From positions 273,415 through 337,414 of the forward strand of contig QFPM01000001.1 of NCBI GenBank assembly GCA_003248655.1: DNA of 64,000 nucleotides, in the 5' to 3' direction. Of the stretch, positions 40,323 through 48,746 are shown one piece after another. Made by a program: the position numbers and the translations under genes. Source of the stretch: Microbacterium sp. Its GTDB lineage: Bacteria > Actinomycetota > Actinomycetes > Actinomycetales > Microbacteriaceae. Every line of letters starts with the position of its first letter. Position 1 is the first letter of the stretch. Below the pieces are notes generated by a model. That model made no database searches and was not told the origin of the DNA. It saw only the letters and a program-made list of their open reading frames with translations.

Positions 40323-42479
40323 TCACAGCATGCACGAGACGCAGCCGTCGACCGACGTGCCCTCGAGCGCCATCTGCCGCAGGCGGATGTAGTAGATCGT
40401 CTTGATGCCCTTGCGCCACGCGTAGATCTGCGCCTTGTTGATGTCGCGCGTGGTGGCGGTGTCCTTGAAGAACAGCGTCAGCGACAGTCCCTGATCGACG
40501 TGCTGCGTCGCGGCGGCGTACGTGTCGATGACCTTCTCGTAGCCGATCTCGTACGCGTCTTCGTAGTACTCGAGGTTGTCGTTCGTCATGAACGGCGCCG
40601 GGTAGTAGACGCGACCGATCTTGCCTTCCTTGCGGATCTCGATCTTCGACGCGATCGGGTGGATCGACGACGTCGAGTTGTTGATGTACGAGATCGAGCC
40701 GGTCGGCGGCACCGCCTGCAGGTTCTGGTTGTAGATGCCGTGCTGCTGGATGGATGCCTTCAGCGCCGCCCAGTCGTCCTGGGTGGGGATGTGGATGCCG
40801 GCGAACAGCTCCTTAACCTTCTCGGTCTGGGGCTCCCAGGCGGCATCCGTGTACTTGTCGAAGAACTCGCCCGACGCGTACGTCGAATCCTCGAAGCCGT
40901 CGAAGGCGGTGCCACGCTCGATCGCGATCTCATTCGACGCGCGCAGCGCGTGGAAGAGCACCGTGTAGAAGTAGATGTTCGTGAAGTCGAGGCCCTCTTC
41001 GGACCCGTAGCGCACGTGCTCGCGCGCCAGGTATCCGTGCAGGTTCATCTGGCCGAGGCCGATCGCGTGCGAACGGTCGTTGCCGTCCTCGATCGAACGC
41101 ACCGACGCGATGTGGCTCTGGTCGCTGACCGCCGTGAGCGCGCGGATCGAGGTCTCGACCGTGCCGGCGAGGTCACGCCCGTCCATCGCGAGCGCGATGT
41201 TCATCGACCCGAGGTTGCACGAGATGTCCTTGCCGATCTCGGCGTAGGAGAGGTCTTCGTTGTAGGTCGTGGGCGTGTTCACCTGCAGGATCTCGCTGCA
41301 GAGGTTCGACATGTTGATGCGGCCCTTGATCGGGTTGGCCTTGTTCACCGTGTCTTCGAACATGATGTACGGATAGCCCGACTCGAACTGGATCTCGGCG
41401 AGGGTCTGGAAGAACTCGCGCGCGTTGATCTTCGTCTTCTTGATGCGCGCGTCGTCGACCATCTCGCGGTACTTCTCGGTGACCGAGATGTCGCCGAACG
41501 GCACGCCGTAGACCTTCTCGACGTCGTAGGGCGAGAAGAGGTACATGTCTTCGCCGTTCCGGGCGAGCTCGAAGGTGACGTCGGGGATGACGACACCGAG
41601 CGACAGCGTCTTGATGCGGATCTTCTCGTCGGCGTTCTCGCGCTTCGTGTCGAGGAAGCGCAGGATGTCGGGGTGGTGCGCCGAGAGGTACACGGCTCCC
41701 GCGCCCTGGCGTGCGCCGAGCTGGTTGGCGTAGCTGAAGCTGTCTTCGAGCAGCTTCATGACGGGGATGATGCCCGACGACTGGTTCTCGATCTGCTTGA
41801 TCGGAGCACCCGCCTCACGGATGTTCGAGAGGAGCAGCGCCACGCCGCCGCCGCGCTTGCTGAGCTGCAGGGCGGAGTTGATGCCGCGGGCGATCGACTC
41901 CATGTTGTCTTCGATGCGCAGCAGGAAGCAGCTGACGAGCTCGCCGCGCTGCGCCTTGCCCGTGTTGAGGAAGGTCGGGGTCGCGGGCTGGAAACGGCCC
42001 GAGACGATCTCGTCGACGAGCTTCTCGGCGAGGCGCTGGTCGCCGTCGGCGAGCCCGAGCGCGGTCATGACGACGCGGTCCTCGAAGCGCTCGAGGTAGC
42101 GCTTGCCGTCGAAGGTCTTGAGCGTGTAGCTCGTGTAGTACTTGAACGCGCCGAGGAAGGTCTCGAAGCGGAACTTCGCGGCGTACGCGCGGTCGTTGAG
42201 TCGCTGGATGAACTCGAACGGGTACTTCTCGAGCACGGCGCCCTCGTAGTACTCCTTCTCGACGAGGTAGTCGAGGCGCTCCTTGAGCGAGTGAAAGAAC
42301 ACGGTGTTCTGGTTGACGTGCTGCAGGAAGTACTCACGCGCGGCCCGCTTGTCGGCGTCGAACTGGATCTTGCCGTCCTCGCCGTAGAGGTTCAGCATCG
42401 CGTTGAGGGAGTGGTAGTCCATCCCCTCGAACCGCGCGTCGGTCTTGAAGGTCGCCTCGTTCACTGCAGCTTCCACCAT
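40323..42479 (-). CDS. nrdE: Class Ib ribonucleotide reductase, alpha subunit
   Basis: The 718-residue catalytic subunit that reduces ribonucleoside diphosphates. Signatures: QPATPTFLNTGKAQRGELVSCFLL (active-site Cys), NLGSMNIALAMDG, NLCSEILQ, and the C-terminal redox pair in VDGCVSCML, which is re-reduced by NrdH. It lacks the N-terminal ATP cone of class Ia, as expected. Start is the ATG at 42479, overlapping nrdI by 19 bases; a GTG at 42464 overlapping the nrdI stop (GTGA) is an alternative. Confidence 0.96.
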   Translation of the reverse strand: MVEAAVNEATFKTDARFEGMDYHSLNAMLNLYGEDGKIQFDADKRAAREYFLQHVNQNTVFFHSLKERLDYLVEKEYYEGAVLEKYPFEFIQRLNDRAYAAKFRFETFLGAFKYYTSYTLKTFDGKRYLERFEDRVVMTALGLADGDQRLAEKLVDEIVSGRFQPATPTFLNTGKAQRGELVSCFLLRIEDNMESIARGINSALQLSKRGGGVALLLSNIREAGAPIKQIENQSSGIIPVMKLLEDSFSYANQLGARQGAGAVYLSAHHPDILRFLDTKRENADEKIRIKTLSLGVVIPDVTFELARNGEDMYLFSPYDVEKVYGVPFGDISVTEKYREMVDDARIKKTKINAREFFQTLAEIQFESGYPYIMFEDTVNKANPIKGRINMSNLCSEILQVNTPTTYNEDLSYAEIGKDISCNLGSMNIALAMDGRDLAGTVETSIRALTAVSDQSHIASVRSIEDGNDRSHAIGLGQMNLHGYLAREHVRYGSEEGLDFTNIYFYTVLFHALRASNEIAIERGTAFDGFEDSTYASGEFFDKYTDAAWEPQTEKVKELFAGIHIPTQDDWAALKASIQQHGIYNQNLQAVPPTGSISYINNSTSSIHPIASKIEIRKEGKIGRVYYPAPFMTNDNLEYYEDAYEIGYEKVIDTYAAATQHVDQGLSLTLFFKDTATTRDINKAQIYAWRKGIKTIYYIRLRQMALEGTSVDGCVSCML

Positions 42480-42892
42480 CGTTCCAATCCGTCGCTCACC
42501 TGAGCCACATCTTCTGGCGTGCCGAACACTTCGAGCCGATACAAGTGCGGCACGGTGCACTTGCGGCTGATGATGTCGCCGGCGGCGCAGTACGCGTCGC
42601 CGAAGTTGGTGTTTCCTGCGGAGATGACCCCGCGCAGGAGGCTCCGGTTCTTCTCGTCGTTGAGAAAGCGGATGACCTGCTTGGGGACGGCCCCCTTCTC
42701 GTGGCCCCGGCCCTGCCCTCCCCCGTAGGTCGGGGTCACGAGCACGTACGGCTCGTCGACCTCGACCTGCGGCTCGGACGGCAGGAGGGGGATACGGAGG
42801 GCCGGCATGCCCAGCTTCTCGATGAACCTGGCGGTGTTGCCCGACACGCTCGAGAAGTAGACGAGCAGCGGTGCGCTCGTCAGGGTGGGCAT
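42461..42892 (-). CDS. nrdI: Ribonucleotide reductase flavodoxin NrdI
   Basis: The 143-residue flavodoxin-like protein that supplies oxidant for assembling the manganese-tyrosyl radical in NrdF. Motifs: LLVYFSSVSGNTARFIEKLG (FMN phosphate loop), VTPTYGGGQGRG and GVISAGNTNFGDAYCAAGDIIS. It shares one base with the nrdH stop (TGATG) and overlaps nrdE, giving the standard nrdH-nrdI-nrdE order. Confidence 0.96.
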   Translation of the reverse strand: MPTLTSAPLLVYFSSVSGNTARFIEKLGMPALRIPLLPSEPQVEVDEPYVLVTPTYGGGQGRGHEKGAVPKQVIRFLNDEKNRSLLRGVISAGNTNFGDAYCAAGDIISRKCTVPHLYRLEVFGTPEDVAQVSDGLERWWKLQ

Positions 42893-43125
42893 CAGGCCAG
42901 ACGAGTTGCGAGCTCGTCGATCTTGTCGGGACGGAAGCCCGACCAGTGGTCTTCGTCGGTGACGACGACCGGCGCCTGCAGGTAGCCGAGCGACTTGACG
43001 TGCTCAAGCGCCGAAGGGTCTTCGGACAGGTCGAGGACCTCGTATTCGATGCCCTTCGAGTCCAATGCCCGGTACGTCGCGTTGCACTGCACGCACGACG
43101 GCTTCGTGTAGACCGTGATCGCCAT
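42892..43125 (-). CDS. nrdH: Glutaredoxin-like protein NrdH
   Basis: The 77-residue electron donor to NrdEF. It has the redox motif KPSCVQC (CxxC) near the N-terminus and the NrdH signature WSGFRPDKIDEL. It is the first gene of the operon. The ATG at 43125 (MAITVYTKPS) has GGGGAG upstream; the slightly longer frame is not needed. Confidence 0.96.
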   Translation of the reverse strand: MAITVYTKPSCVQCNATYRALDSKGIEYEVLDLSEDPSALEHVKSLGYLQAPVVVTDEDHWSGFRPDKIDELATRLA

Positions 43126-43533
43126 ATCGACCCGTTCTCCCCTCTTTTTCAAGCTTTCTCAGACGTAGAGTCCGGCAGTGCCCCGCCGGGAGACCAATAC
43201 TACATATGGGTACCGACACCGGCCAGCACCACAAGGGCTAGTAGTTACATTCGTGTAGTTTTGCACCGCTCTCCCCAGATACAACACACGTTGTCCACCG
43301 TTTCATCCACAGGTTCGCGCCGATCCCCGAACCTGAAAAATCCCTGAATCACGCCGGATTCGACGGCCGACACGGCATCCATCCACAGTCCGAACGCTTC
43401 GCGGGGCCTCCGACATCGGATTCGCTGTGGAAAGCGCGCTTCGGCGTGTCGCGGCGTGTCGCGGCATCCATCGGCGTGTCGCGTCCGTCCGGCGCGCGAG
43501 ATCCGTGTCCGCGGCGGGCGGTAGCGTGGAGGG
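43126..43533. promoter_or_regulatory. nrdHIEF upstream region with a possible NrdR box
   Basis: A 408-base gap without a supportable gene. The part near nrdH is AT-rich. Minus-strand ACCCATATGTAGTATT (43211-43196) resembles the NrdR box consensus (ACACWATATNTWGTGT); I could not find the second box that NrdR sites normally have at an integral helical spacing. An inverted repeat TACA-CGAA-TGTA lies at 43246-43257. The distal half contains two GGCATCC heptamers and repeated GGCGTGTCGCG units (about 43441-43489). Confidence 0.4.
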
Positions 43534-44757
43534 GTGGCAGGCTACCGTGAGTTGCTGCGCACCCAGGGGGTCGCGCGCATCATCGCCGCACAGCTGACCG
43601 CACGGTTCCCGAACGGCATGACAAGCCTCGCGATCCTGTTGCACGTCGAGCAGCAGACCGGCTCGTACGGATACGCCGGCCTTGTCCTCGCGGCAGCGTC
43701 GATCGGGCAGGCGACGTCCGGCCCCGTCACGAGCCGGTGGATGGGCCGCTGGGGCATGCGTCCCGTCCTCACCCTGACGACCGCCGTGACCGCCGCAGCG
43801 CTGCTCGTCCTCGCTCTCGTGCCGATGAGCGTCGCCGGGTACATGGTCGCCGGTCTCGTCGCAGGGCTCGCGACCCCGCCCGTCCAGTCGGCCGTCCGCA
43901 CGATCTACCCCAAGATGGTCAACGCCCGCCAGCTGACCGCGCTCTTCTCGCTCGACGCGAGCCTGCAGGAGATCATCTGGATTCTCGCGCCCGTCGTCAT
44001 CACGCTCGTCGCAACGCAGGTCGGCACGATCCCCGCGCTGCTGCTGATCGTCGCGATCCTGGTCCTCGGCGGCGCGTGGTTCATCCTCTCGCCCGAGGTC
44101 GGGCGGGTGCGCATCCCCCGCAGCCGCCGCGCGTTCGGGAAGGTGCTGGGAAAGCCCGTCGTGCTCCTCGCGACGGTCATCGGGTTCCTGCTCATCGGCG
44201 CATGCGCGGCGGTCGAGGCGGCCGTCGTGGCCACCTTCGGCCACGGCGGGCTCGAGGCAGGGCTCGTCCTCGCCGTCTTCTCGGTCGGAAGCCTCGCCGG
44301 CGGGCTCGCGTTCGGGCACGTGCCGATCGGGCGCTGGGCGATGGCGCGACGGCTCACGATCGTCGCCGTCGGGCTCGTCGCGGCGGTCTTCGTCGTCGGC
44401 GACATCACGCCCGCAACCCCGTGGTGGGTGAGCGCGTGCCTGATCGTCGCCGGCGTCGGCATCGCACCGGCGCTCGCCGTGATGTTCGCGATGACCTCGG
44501 CATCCGTCAAGTTCAGCGAGACCGCCGAAGCCTACGGATGGATCGGCACCGGCCAGCTCATCGGTGCCGCGCTCGGGTCGGCCGTCGCGGGATTCCTCAT
44601 CGACGGCATCGGCCCCGTGGGCGCGTACGCTGCGGCTGCCAGCCTCGCGATCGCCGGCGCGATCGTCGCGGCGGTGTTCGTCCACGGCTTCCCCGACCTG
44701 CGCGATCGCGATGTGAGCCCCATCCCCGACACGGAGCCCGTCGGCCTCATCACGTGA
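43534..44757 (+). CDS. MFS transporter
   Basis: 407 residues with about 12 membrane helices, starting GYRELLRTQGVARIIAAQLTARFPNGM; the loop after helix 2 reads SRWMGRWGMRPVL. It resembles the small actinobacterial drug/sugar-efflux-type MFS proteins; the substrate is unknown. Start GTG at 43534 has TAGCGT exactly six bases upstream, a leaderless signature. It is convergent with the next gene and their 3' ends overlap by 8 bases. Confidence 0.88.
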   Translation: MAGYRELLRTQGVARIIAAQLTARFPNGMTSLAILLHVEQQTGSYGYAGLVLAAASIGQATSGPVTSRWMGRWGMRPVLTLTTAVTAAALLVLALVPMSVAGYMVAGLVAGLATPPVQSAVRTIYPKMVNARQLTALFSLDASLQEIIWILAPVVITLVATQVGTIPALLLIVAILVLGGAWFILSPEVGRVRIPRSRRAFGKVLGKPVVLLATVIGFLLIGACAAVEAAVVATFGHGGLEAGLVLAVFSVGSLAGGLAFGHVPIGRWAMARRLTIVAVGLVAAVFVVGDITPATPWWVSACLIVAGVGIAPALAVMFAMTSASVKFSETAEAYGWIGTGQLIGAALGSAVAGFLIDGIGPVGAYAAAASLAIAGAIVAAVFVHGFPDLRDRDVSPIPDTEPVGLIT

Positions 44758-45733
44758 GCGGTGACGATCCGTCGGCGAGTGCCTCATCGCGCTGCCACAC
44801 GCCGATGAGGTGACCGATCCACGTCAGCAGGGCCGCGAGCGCGGCCGCGAGCAACACGGCGATGACCTGATGCAGGGCCACGACGTACGACGGCTGACCT
44901 GCCGCGGTGAGAAGGACCGTCGGAGTGAGAAACAGGATGAACAGGGTGAAGTCGCCCACGCCGATGTAGGACACGCTGAGCACCGCGCACACTGCGATCA
45001 GCGCGATCGTGACGGGTTGCGGCAGCTGCGCGAGCGCGGTCGCGAGCAGCGCGCCGATCGTGGAACCCACGATCCGCTCCTTCGCGCGCCCCGTGCGCGC
45101 GGCGACATCGACGGCGAGGATCATGCACAGTGACAGCAGCGCCCACTTCACGTACGGATAGTGGAGCAGCTCGCCCACGCCGACGATGACGACCGAGCCC
45201 GCCGCGAGGAGCAGTCCAGAGCCCAGCCGCTCGGCGGGCGGATCGATCACCGGCTCGCTGATCGCTTTGCCGCGCAGCAGTCGCCCCGCCGCGAACATGA
45301 ACGCGATGCCCAGCGCCGCGCCGACCGCGACCTGCCACAGGGGCGCCCCGCGCGCCGAGAACGTAGCGAACAGCAGGAAGTTCACGGGTGAACGGGCGAT
45401 CCCGGCCGCATGCCCGAACGAGAACGCGGCCTGGCCGACGCTCACCGCGACGAGCCCGAGAAGCACCGCCCACAGGCCCAGCGGGCCGACGAGATAGCCC
45501 CCGATCGCGACCGCGAGAGCCCACGCGCCGGCGGCCCACTGCCACGTCGCGGGGATTCGCCGCGCCGGTGTGAGCAGCAGCAGCATGCTGAAGTACATCG
45601 ACTGGGCACTCACCGCGCCGAGCGTCGCGAACACCGCGAAGACGACCGCCGCGGCGACCACGACGGTGATCACCGAGGTCAGCAGGACGCGCGGCGGAAT
45701 CGCCAGCCGCGCGCGGATCCGCGCTGTGTCCAC
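44750..45733 (-). CDS. FUSC-like membrane protein (aromatic acid exporter type)
   Basis: 327 residues with two blocks of hydrophobic helices (about 15-165 and 200-320) separated by a polar linker, and the FUSC-type segment KERIVGSTIGALLATALAQLPQPVTIALIAVCAV in pattern. Family members export aromatic acids or act as integral membrane channels. The GTG at 45733 follows CGGAGGCCC, giving a good ribosome-binding site; the frame further upstream reaches into the divergent hydrolase promoter and is unlikely to be coding. Confidence 0.78.
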   Translation of the reverse strand: MDTARIRARLAIPPRVLLTSVITVVVAAAVVFAVFATLGAVSAQSMYFSMLLLLTPARRIPATWQWAAGAWALAVAIGGYLVGPLGLWAVLLGLVAVSVGQAAFSFGHAAGIARSPVNFLLFATFSARGAPLWQVAVGAALGIAFMFAAGRLLRGKAISEPVIDPPAERLGSGLLLAAGSVVIVGVGELLHYPYVKWALLSLCMILAVDVAARTGRAKERIVGSTIGALLATALAQLPQPVTIALIAVCAVLSVSYIGVGDFTLFILFLTPTVLLTAAGQPSYVVALHQVIAVLLAAALAALLTWIGHLIGVWQRDEALADGSSPLT

Positions 45734-45818
45734 CGGGCCTCCGCTCCGTCTCGTCGGCAGTAAGTTTGATCCGTCGGATGCCGCGGCGGCAAATGCGAAG
45801 AGTGAGGATGCGATCACC

Positions 45819-46598
45819 GTGACGGAGAACGAGCCCCGCAGGAGTCCCGCACCTCTCACCCTCCCGCGCTTGTCGTGGGGCGACCCGGCATCCGGCCGTC
45901 GCGCGCTGCTCGTCCACGGTCTCGGCTCGAACGGTGCGCTCATGTGGCGTTACGGCACGTGGCTCGCGGATGCCGGGTGGCACGCGACCGCGATCGACCT
46001 GCGCGGCCACGGGACCGCGCCGCGCGCGCTCGACTACACGATCGCGGCGTACGCGGCGGACATCGCTCATACGGCGACCCTCGACGACGCCCCGTGGGAT
46101 CTCGTCATCGGGCACTCGCTCGGCGGCGCCGCCGCGACGGTCGCGAGCGCGAACGCCCCGGCGTGGACGCGCCGGCTCGTGCTCATCGACCCCGGCATCC
46201 ACCTCGCCGATCACGATCGCAACGTCGTGCGGGCGAGCCAAGAGCGCGCGTTCGCCGACACGTCGGTGGATGCCGTCCGGGCCGAGCATCCCACCTGGCA
46301 TCCGCACGACATCGAGTTGAAGGCGCTGTCGGCGCAGCAGGCGAGCAGGTGGGCGGTCGAGCAAACGAGCGAGCAGAACACGCCGTGGGATGTCCGTGGG
46401 GCCGCCGCGCGGCTGACCGTTCCGACGCACATCATCGCGAGCGACCCGAAGGTGTACTCGATCTTCAAGGGAAAGCTCGCCGACGAGGTGCGTCAGAACC
46501 CCGTCGTGACGATGTCTGTCGTCACGGGCGCCGGTCACTCGCCGCACCGCGACCTGCCCGAAGAAACGATGCGCCACCTCGCCGCGGCGCTCGAATGA
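45819..46598 (+). CDS. Alpha/beta-fold hydrolase
   Basis: 259 residues. Oxyanion region LLVHGLGSNGALMWRYGTWLADAGW, nucleophile elbow GHSLGG (Ser at about residue 97), and a C-terminal GAGHSPHRDLPEET with the catalytic His. The substrate is unknown; the fold covers esterases, epoxide hydrolases and C-C hydrolases. The GTG at 45819 was chosen because upstream sequence carries no domain and overlaps the divergent FUSC start region. No strong ribosome-binding site is visible. Confidence 0.85.
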   Translation: MTENEPRRSPAPLTLPRLSWGDPASGRRALLVHGLGSNGALMWRYGTWLADAGWHATAIDLRGHGTAPRALDYTIAAYAADIAHTATLDDAPWDLVIGHSLGGAAATVASANAPAWTRRLVLIDPGIHLADHDRNVVRASQERAFADTSVDAVRAEHPTWHPHDIELKALSAQQASRWAVEQTSEQNTPWDVRGAAARLTVPTHIIASDPKVYSIFKGKLADEVRQNPVVTMSVVTGAGHSPHRDLPEETMRHLAAALE

Positions 46599-46740
46599 CG
46601 CTCTGATCGTTGACGCCGGGGACGCTGTTCGCCGAGTCGCCCCGCGACCACCCGTGCTCCCGAGCGTTGCGGGCGCGGACGCGGGCGCACGCGCGGGCGC
46701 ACGGCAGCGTCGGTCACGCGCGGTCGACCGCGCCGGGCGG

Positions 46741-46820
46741 CGGCGCATAACTCAGGCAAAACCCCGGCTCCGGCCGGGTCTGGGGCCTCCGGGGCGGCGA
46801 TCTGCCTGAGTTATGCGCCG
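46741..46820. repeat. Intergenic palindrome with 18-bp perfect arms
   Basis: CGGCGCATAACTCAGGCA (46741-46758) is repeated as its exact complement at 46803-46820, with a 44-base loop that itself folds (CCCCGG...CCGGGG). It lies in the 287-base gap between two plus-strand genes. It could terminate the hydrolase transcript, but the stem contains an AT-rich stretch unusual for this genome. Otherwise 46599-46885 shows no gene. Confidence 0.85.
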
Positions 46821-46885
46821 GTCCGGCCGGTGCACCGCCCAGCTCGCACCGCGCCGCTGCGCCGCAACTGGGCCAGGATGGAGGG

Positions 46886-48046
46886 GTGAGCGCCTTCGAT
46901 CCCACCGCCTACCTGCCCGACGACCTGCTCGAGCGCATCCGCTCGCGTGCCGCTGCCGTCGATGCCGAGAACCGCTTCCCCGACGAGGACCTCGCCGAGC
47001 TCAAGGATGCCGGGTACCTCGCGGTCCTGGTGCCGACGGAACTCGGCGGCGCGGGGCTCGGGCTCGCCGAGACCGCCGTTCTCCAGCAGCGCCTCGCGAC
47101 CGCGGCACCCGCGACGGCGCTCGCGATCAACATGCACCTCGTCTGGACCGGTGTCGCGAAGGTGCTCGCCGACCGCGGCATCGACGATCTGAGCTTCGTG
47201 CAGGAGGGAGCGGCCTCCGGCGAGGTCTTCGCGTTCGGCATCAGCGAGGCGGGCAACGACCTCGTGCTCTTCGGCAGCGACACGGTCGCCGCACCGACCG
47301 GCGACGGCGGCTACGCGTTCACCGGCACCAAGATCTTCACCTCGCTCGCGCCCGTGTGGACGCAGCTCGGCCTGCACGGCCTCGATACGACCTCTCCCGA
47401 CGCCCCGACGCTCGTCTACGCGTTCATCCCGCGGACGGATGCCGTCGTCACCCGCGACGACTGGGACACGATCGGCATGCGCGGCACGCAGTCGCGGACG
47501 ACCGAGCTGCACGGGGTGATCGCTCCCGCCGATCGTGTCGTTCGCCGCGTCGCGCCGGGGCCGAACCCCGACCCGATCGTCTTCGGCATCTTCAGCGTGT
47601 TTGAGATTCTGCTGGCATCCGTGTACACGGGCATCGCGCGCCGCGCGCTCGACCTTGCCGTCGACACCGCCCGGAAGCGGATGTCGAAGAAGACGGGCCT
47701 CCCCTACAGCGATGACCCCGACATCCGCTGGCGCATCGCCGAGATGGCACTCGCGTACGACGCGCTCCTCCCCCAGATCGCGGCGATCGCGCGCGATGTC
47801 GACGAGCGCGCCGACCACGGCGCACTGTGGTTCGCGAAGCTGTCGGGCCTCAAGCACCGCGCCGTCGTCGCGGCGAAGCAGATCGTTGACGAGGCGATGC
47901 TCGTCGCGGGCGGCTCGTCGTACTTCACCCGCACCGAACTCAGCCGCCTGTACCGCGACGTGCTCGCGGGCATGTTCCACCCCTCCGACCCCGAGTCGGC
48001 GCACTCGACCGTGGCATCCGCCTGGCTCGGCCCGGTGTCCGGCTGA
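46886..48046 (+). CDS. Acyl-CoA dehydrogenase family protein
   Basis: 386 residues with the acyl-CoA dehydrogenase layout: N-terminal helical domain (ELKDAGYLAVLVPTELGGAGLGLAE), middle beta domain (FAFGISEAGNDLV, TGTKIFTSLAPVW, IGMRGTQSRTTEL), and C-terminal helical domain with VAGGSSYFTRTELSRLYRDVLAGMFHP. It should use FAD and electron-transferring flavoprotein; chain length is unknown, and some members are instead flavin monooxygenases for sulfur compounds. GTG start with CAGGAT six bases upstream. Confidence 0.88.
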   Translation: MSAFDPTAYLPDDLLERIRSRAAAVDAENRFPDEDLAELKDAGYLAVLVPTELGGAGLGLAETAVLQQRLATAAPATALAINMHLVWTGVAKVLADRGIDDLSFVQEGAASGEVFAFGISEAGNDLVLFGSDTVAAPTGDGGYAFTGTKIFTSLAPVWTQLGLHGLDTTSPDAPTLVYAFIPRTDAVVTRDDWDTIGMRGTQSRTTELHGVIAPADRVVRRVAPGPNPDPIVFGIFSVFEILLASVYTGIARRALDLAVDTARKRMSKKTGLPYSDDPDIRWRIAEMALAYDALLPQIAAIARDVDERADHGALWFAKLSGLKHRAVVAAKQIVDEAMLVAGGSSYFTRTELSRLYRDVLAGMFHPSDPESAHSTVASAWLGPVSG

Positions 48047-48051
48047 CTCCA

Positions 48052-48095
48052 ATGCGCTGATGCGCTGATGCGCTGATGCGATAGACTGATCGCAT
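48052..48095 (+). promoter_or_regulatory. vapBC promoter with 8-bp tandem repeats and an operator
   Basis: ATGCGCTG is repeated three times in tandem (48052-48075), followed by ATGCGAT-AGACTG-ATCGCAT (48076-48095), a perfect inverted repeat that covers the -10 TAGACT (48082-48087) and runs into the ATG at 48094. The -10 is exactly six bases from the ATG. The antitoxin probably binds the inverted repeat; the tandem repeats occupy the -35 region and could change number by slippage. Confidence 0.75.
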
Positions 48096-48315
48096 GCGCA
48101 CGACGGTCGACATCGATGATGACGTCCTGCGCGCCGCCCGCGCGTTGGCCGAGCAGAAGGGGCTGTCGCTCGGCGCTGCGATCTCGCAGCTCGCTCTCCG
48201 AGGACTGCGACCCAGCACGCCGACCGAGTCGGTGTCGGGCTTCCCGGTGATGATTTCGCGGAACCCGGCGCACGTTGTCACCGACGAGCTCGTCGCCGAA
48301 CACCGCGATGACTGA
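48094..48315 (+). CDS. VapB-type ribbon-helix-helix antitoxin
   Basis: 73 residues. The N-terminal MRTTVDIDDDVLRAARALAEQKGLSLGAAISQLALRGL is a ribbon-helix-helix DNA-binding fold; the C-terminal half (about 40-73) should wrap the toxin. It overlaps the toxin gene by 8 bases. The start codon lies inside its likely operator, fitting autoregulation with a leaderless mRNA. Confidence 0.88.
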   Translation: MRTTVDIDDDVLRAARALAEQKGLSLGAAISQLALRGLRPSTPTESVSGFPVMISRNPAHVVTDELVAEHRDD

Positions 48316-48739
48316 GGGGTATCTGCTCGATGTCGGGGTGCTGTTGGCGCTCTATGATCCCCGCCACGTGCATCACGGCTCAGCGCGAAACTGGTTCGAG
48401 AGCGCCGAGGTGTGGGCGACGACTCCGACGACCGAGTCGGCGTTTGTGAGGTTGCTCTGCAATCCGACGGTGATGGGCGAGGACGTCCCGCCCGCTCAGG
48501 CGCTCGCCGCGCTGGATGCCATACGCCGTGCGCCGGAGCACCGCTTTCTCATCGACGACTCCTCCCTGGCACATCCCCACATCACGCTCACCTCGCTGAT
48601 GGGGTTCCGACAGGTCACAGACTTCCACCTGCTGAACCTCGCCGTCCGCGCGGGCCTGAGCTTCGCCACCTTCGACGCGAGGTTCGCGCGCTCGCTGACC
48701 GAACAGGACCGCCGCCACGTGACGATCGTCCCCGTGTGA
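48308..48739 (+). CDS. VapC-type PIN-domain toxin
   Basis: 143 residues with PIN-domain acidic residues: LLDVGVLLALYD near the start, TTESAFVRLLCNPTV in the middle, and LSFATFDARFARSL near the end. PIN toxins are magnesium-dependent ribonucleases that cut tRNA or rRNA. The ATG at 48308 overlaps the antitoxin stop region (8 bases), so the two are translationally coupled. The earlier open frame only adds antitoxin sequence. Confidence 0.88.
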   Translation: MTEGYLLDVGVLLALYDPRHVHHGSARNWFESAEVWATTPTTESAFVRLLCNPTVMGEDVPPAQALAALDAIRRAPEHRFLIDDSSLAHPHITLTSLMGFRQVTDFHLLNLAVRAGLSFATFDARFARSLTEQDRRHVTIVPV

Positions 48740-48746
48740 CCCCCGC

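Noticed and set aside
40500..42503. 667-residue open frame antisense to nrdE
   Set aside because: It is Arg/Val/Glu/Asp-rich shadow translation of a GC-rich gene; the opposite strand encodes complete NrdE. The same applies to the frames at 35746-37515 (antisense to ohyA), 995-2293 and 3204-4631 (antisense to haem genes).
43246..43257. Second NrdR box
   Set aside because: TACA-CGAA-TGTA lacks the CW-AT-AT core and lies about 48 bases from the first candidate, which is not the usual helical spacing.
43281..43294. LexA (SOS) box upstream of nrdHIEF
   Set aside because: ACAACACACGTTGT is a palindrome but differs from the actinobacterial GAAC-N4-GTTC SOS box in the essential G/C positions.
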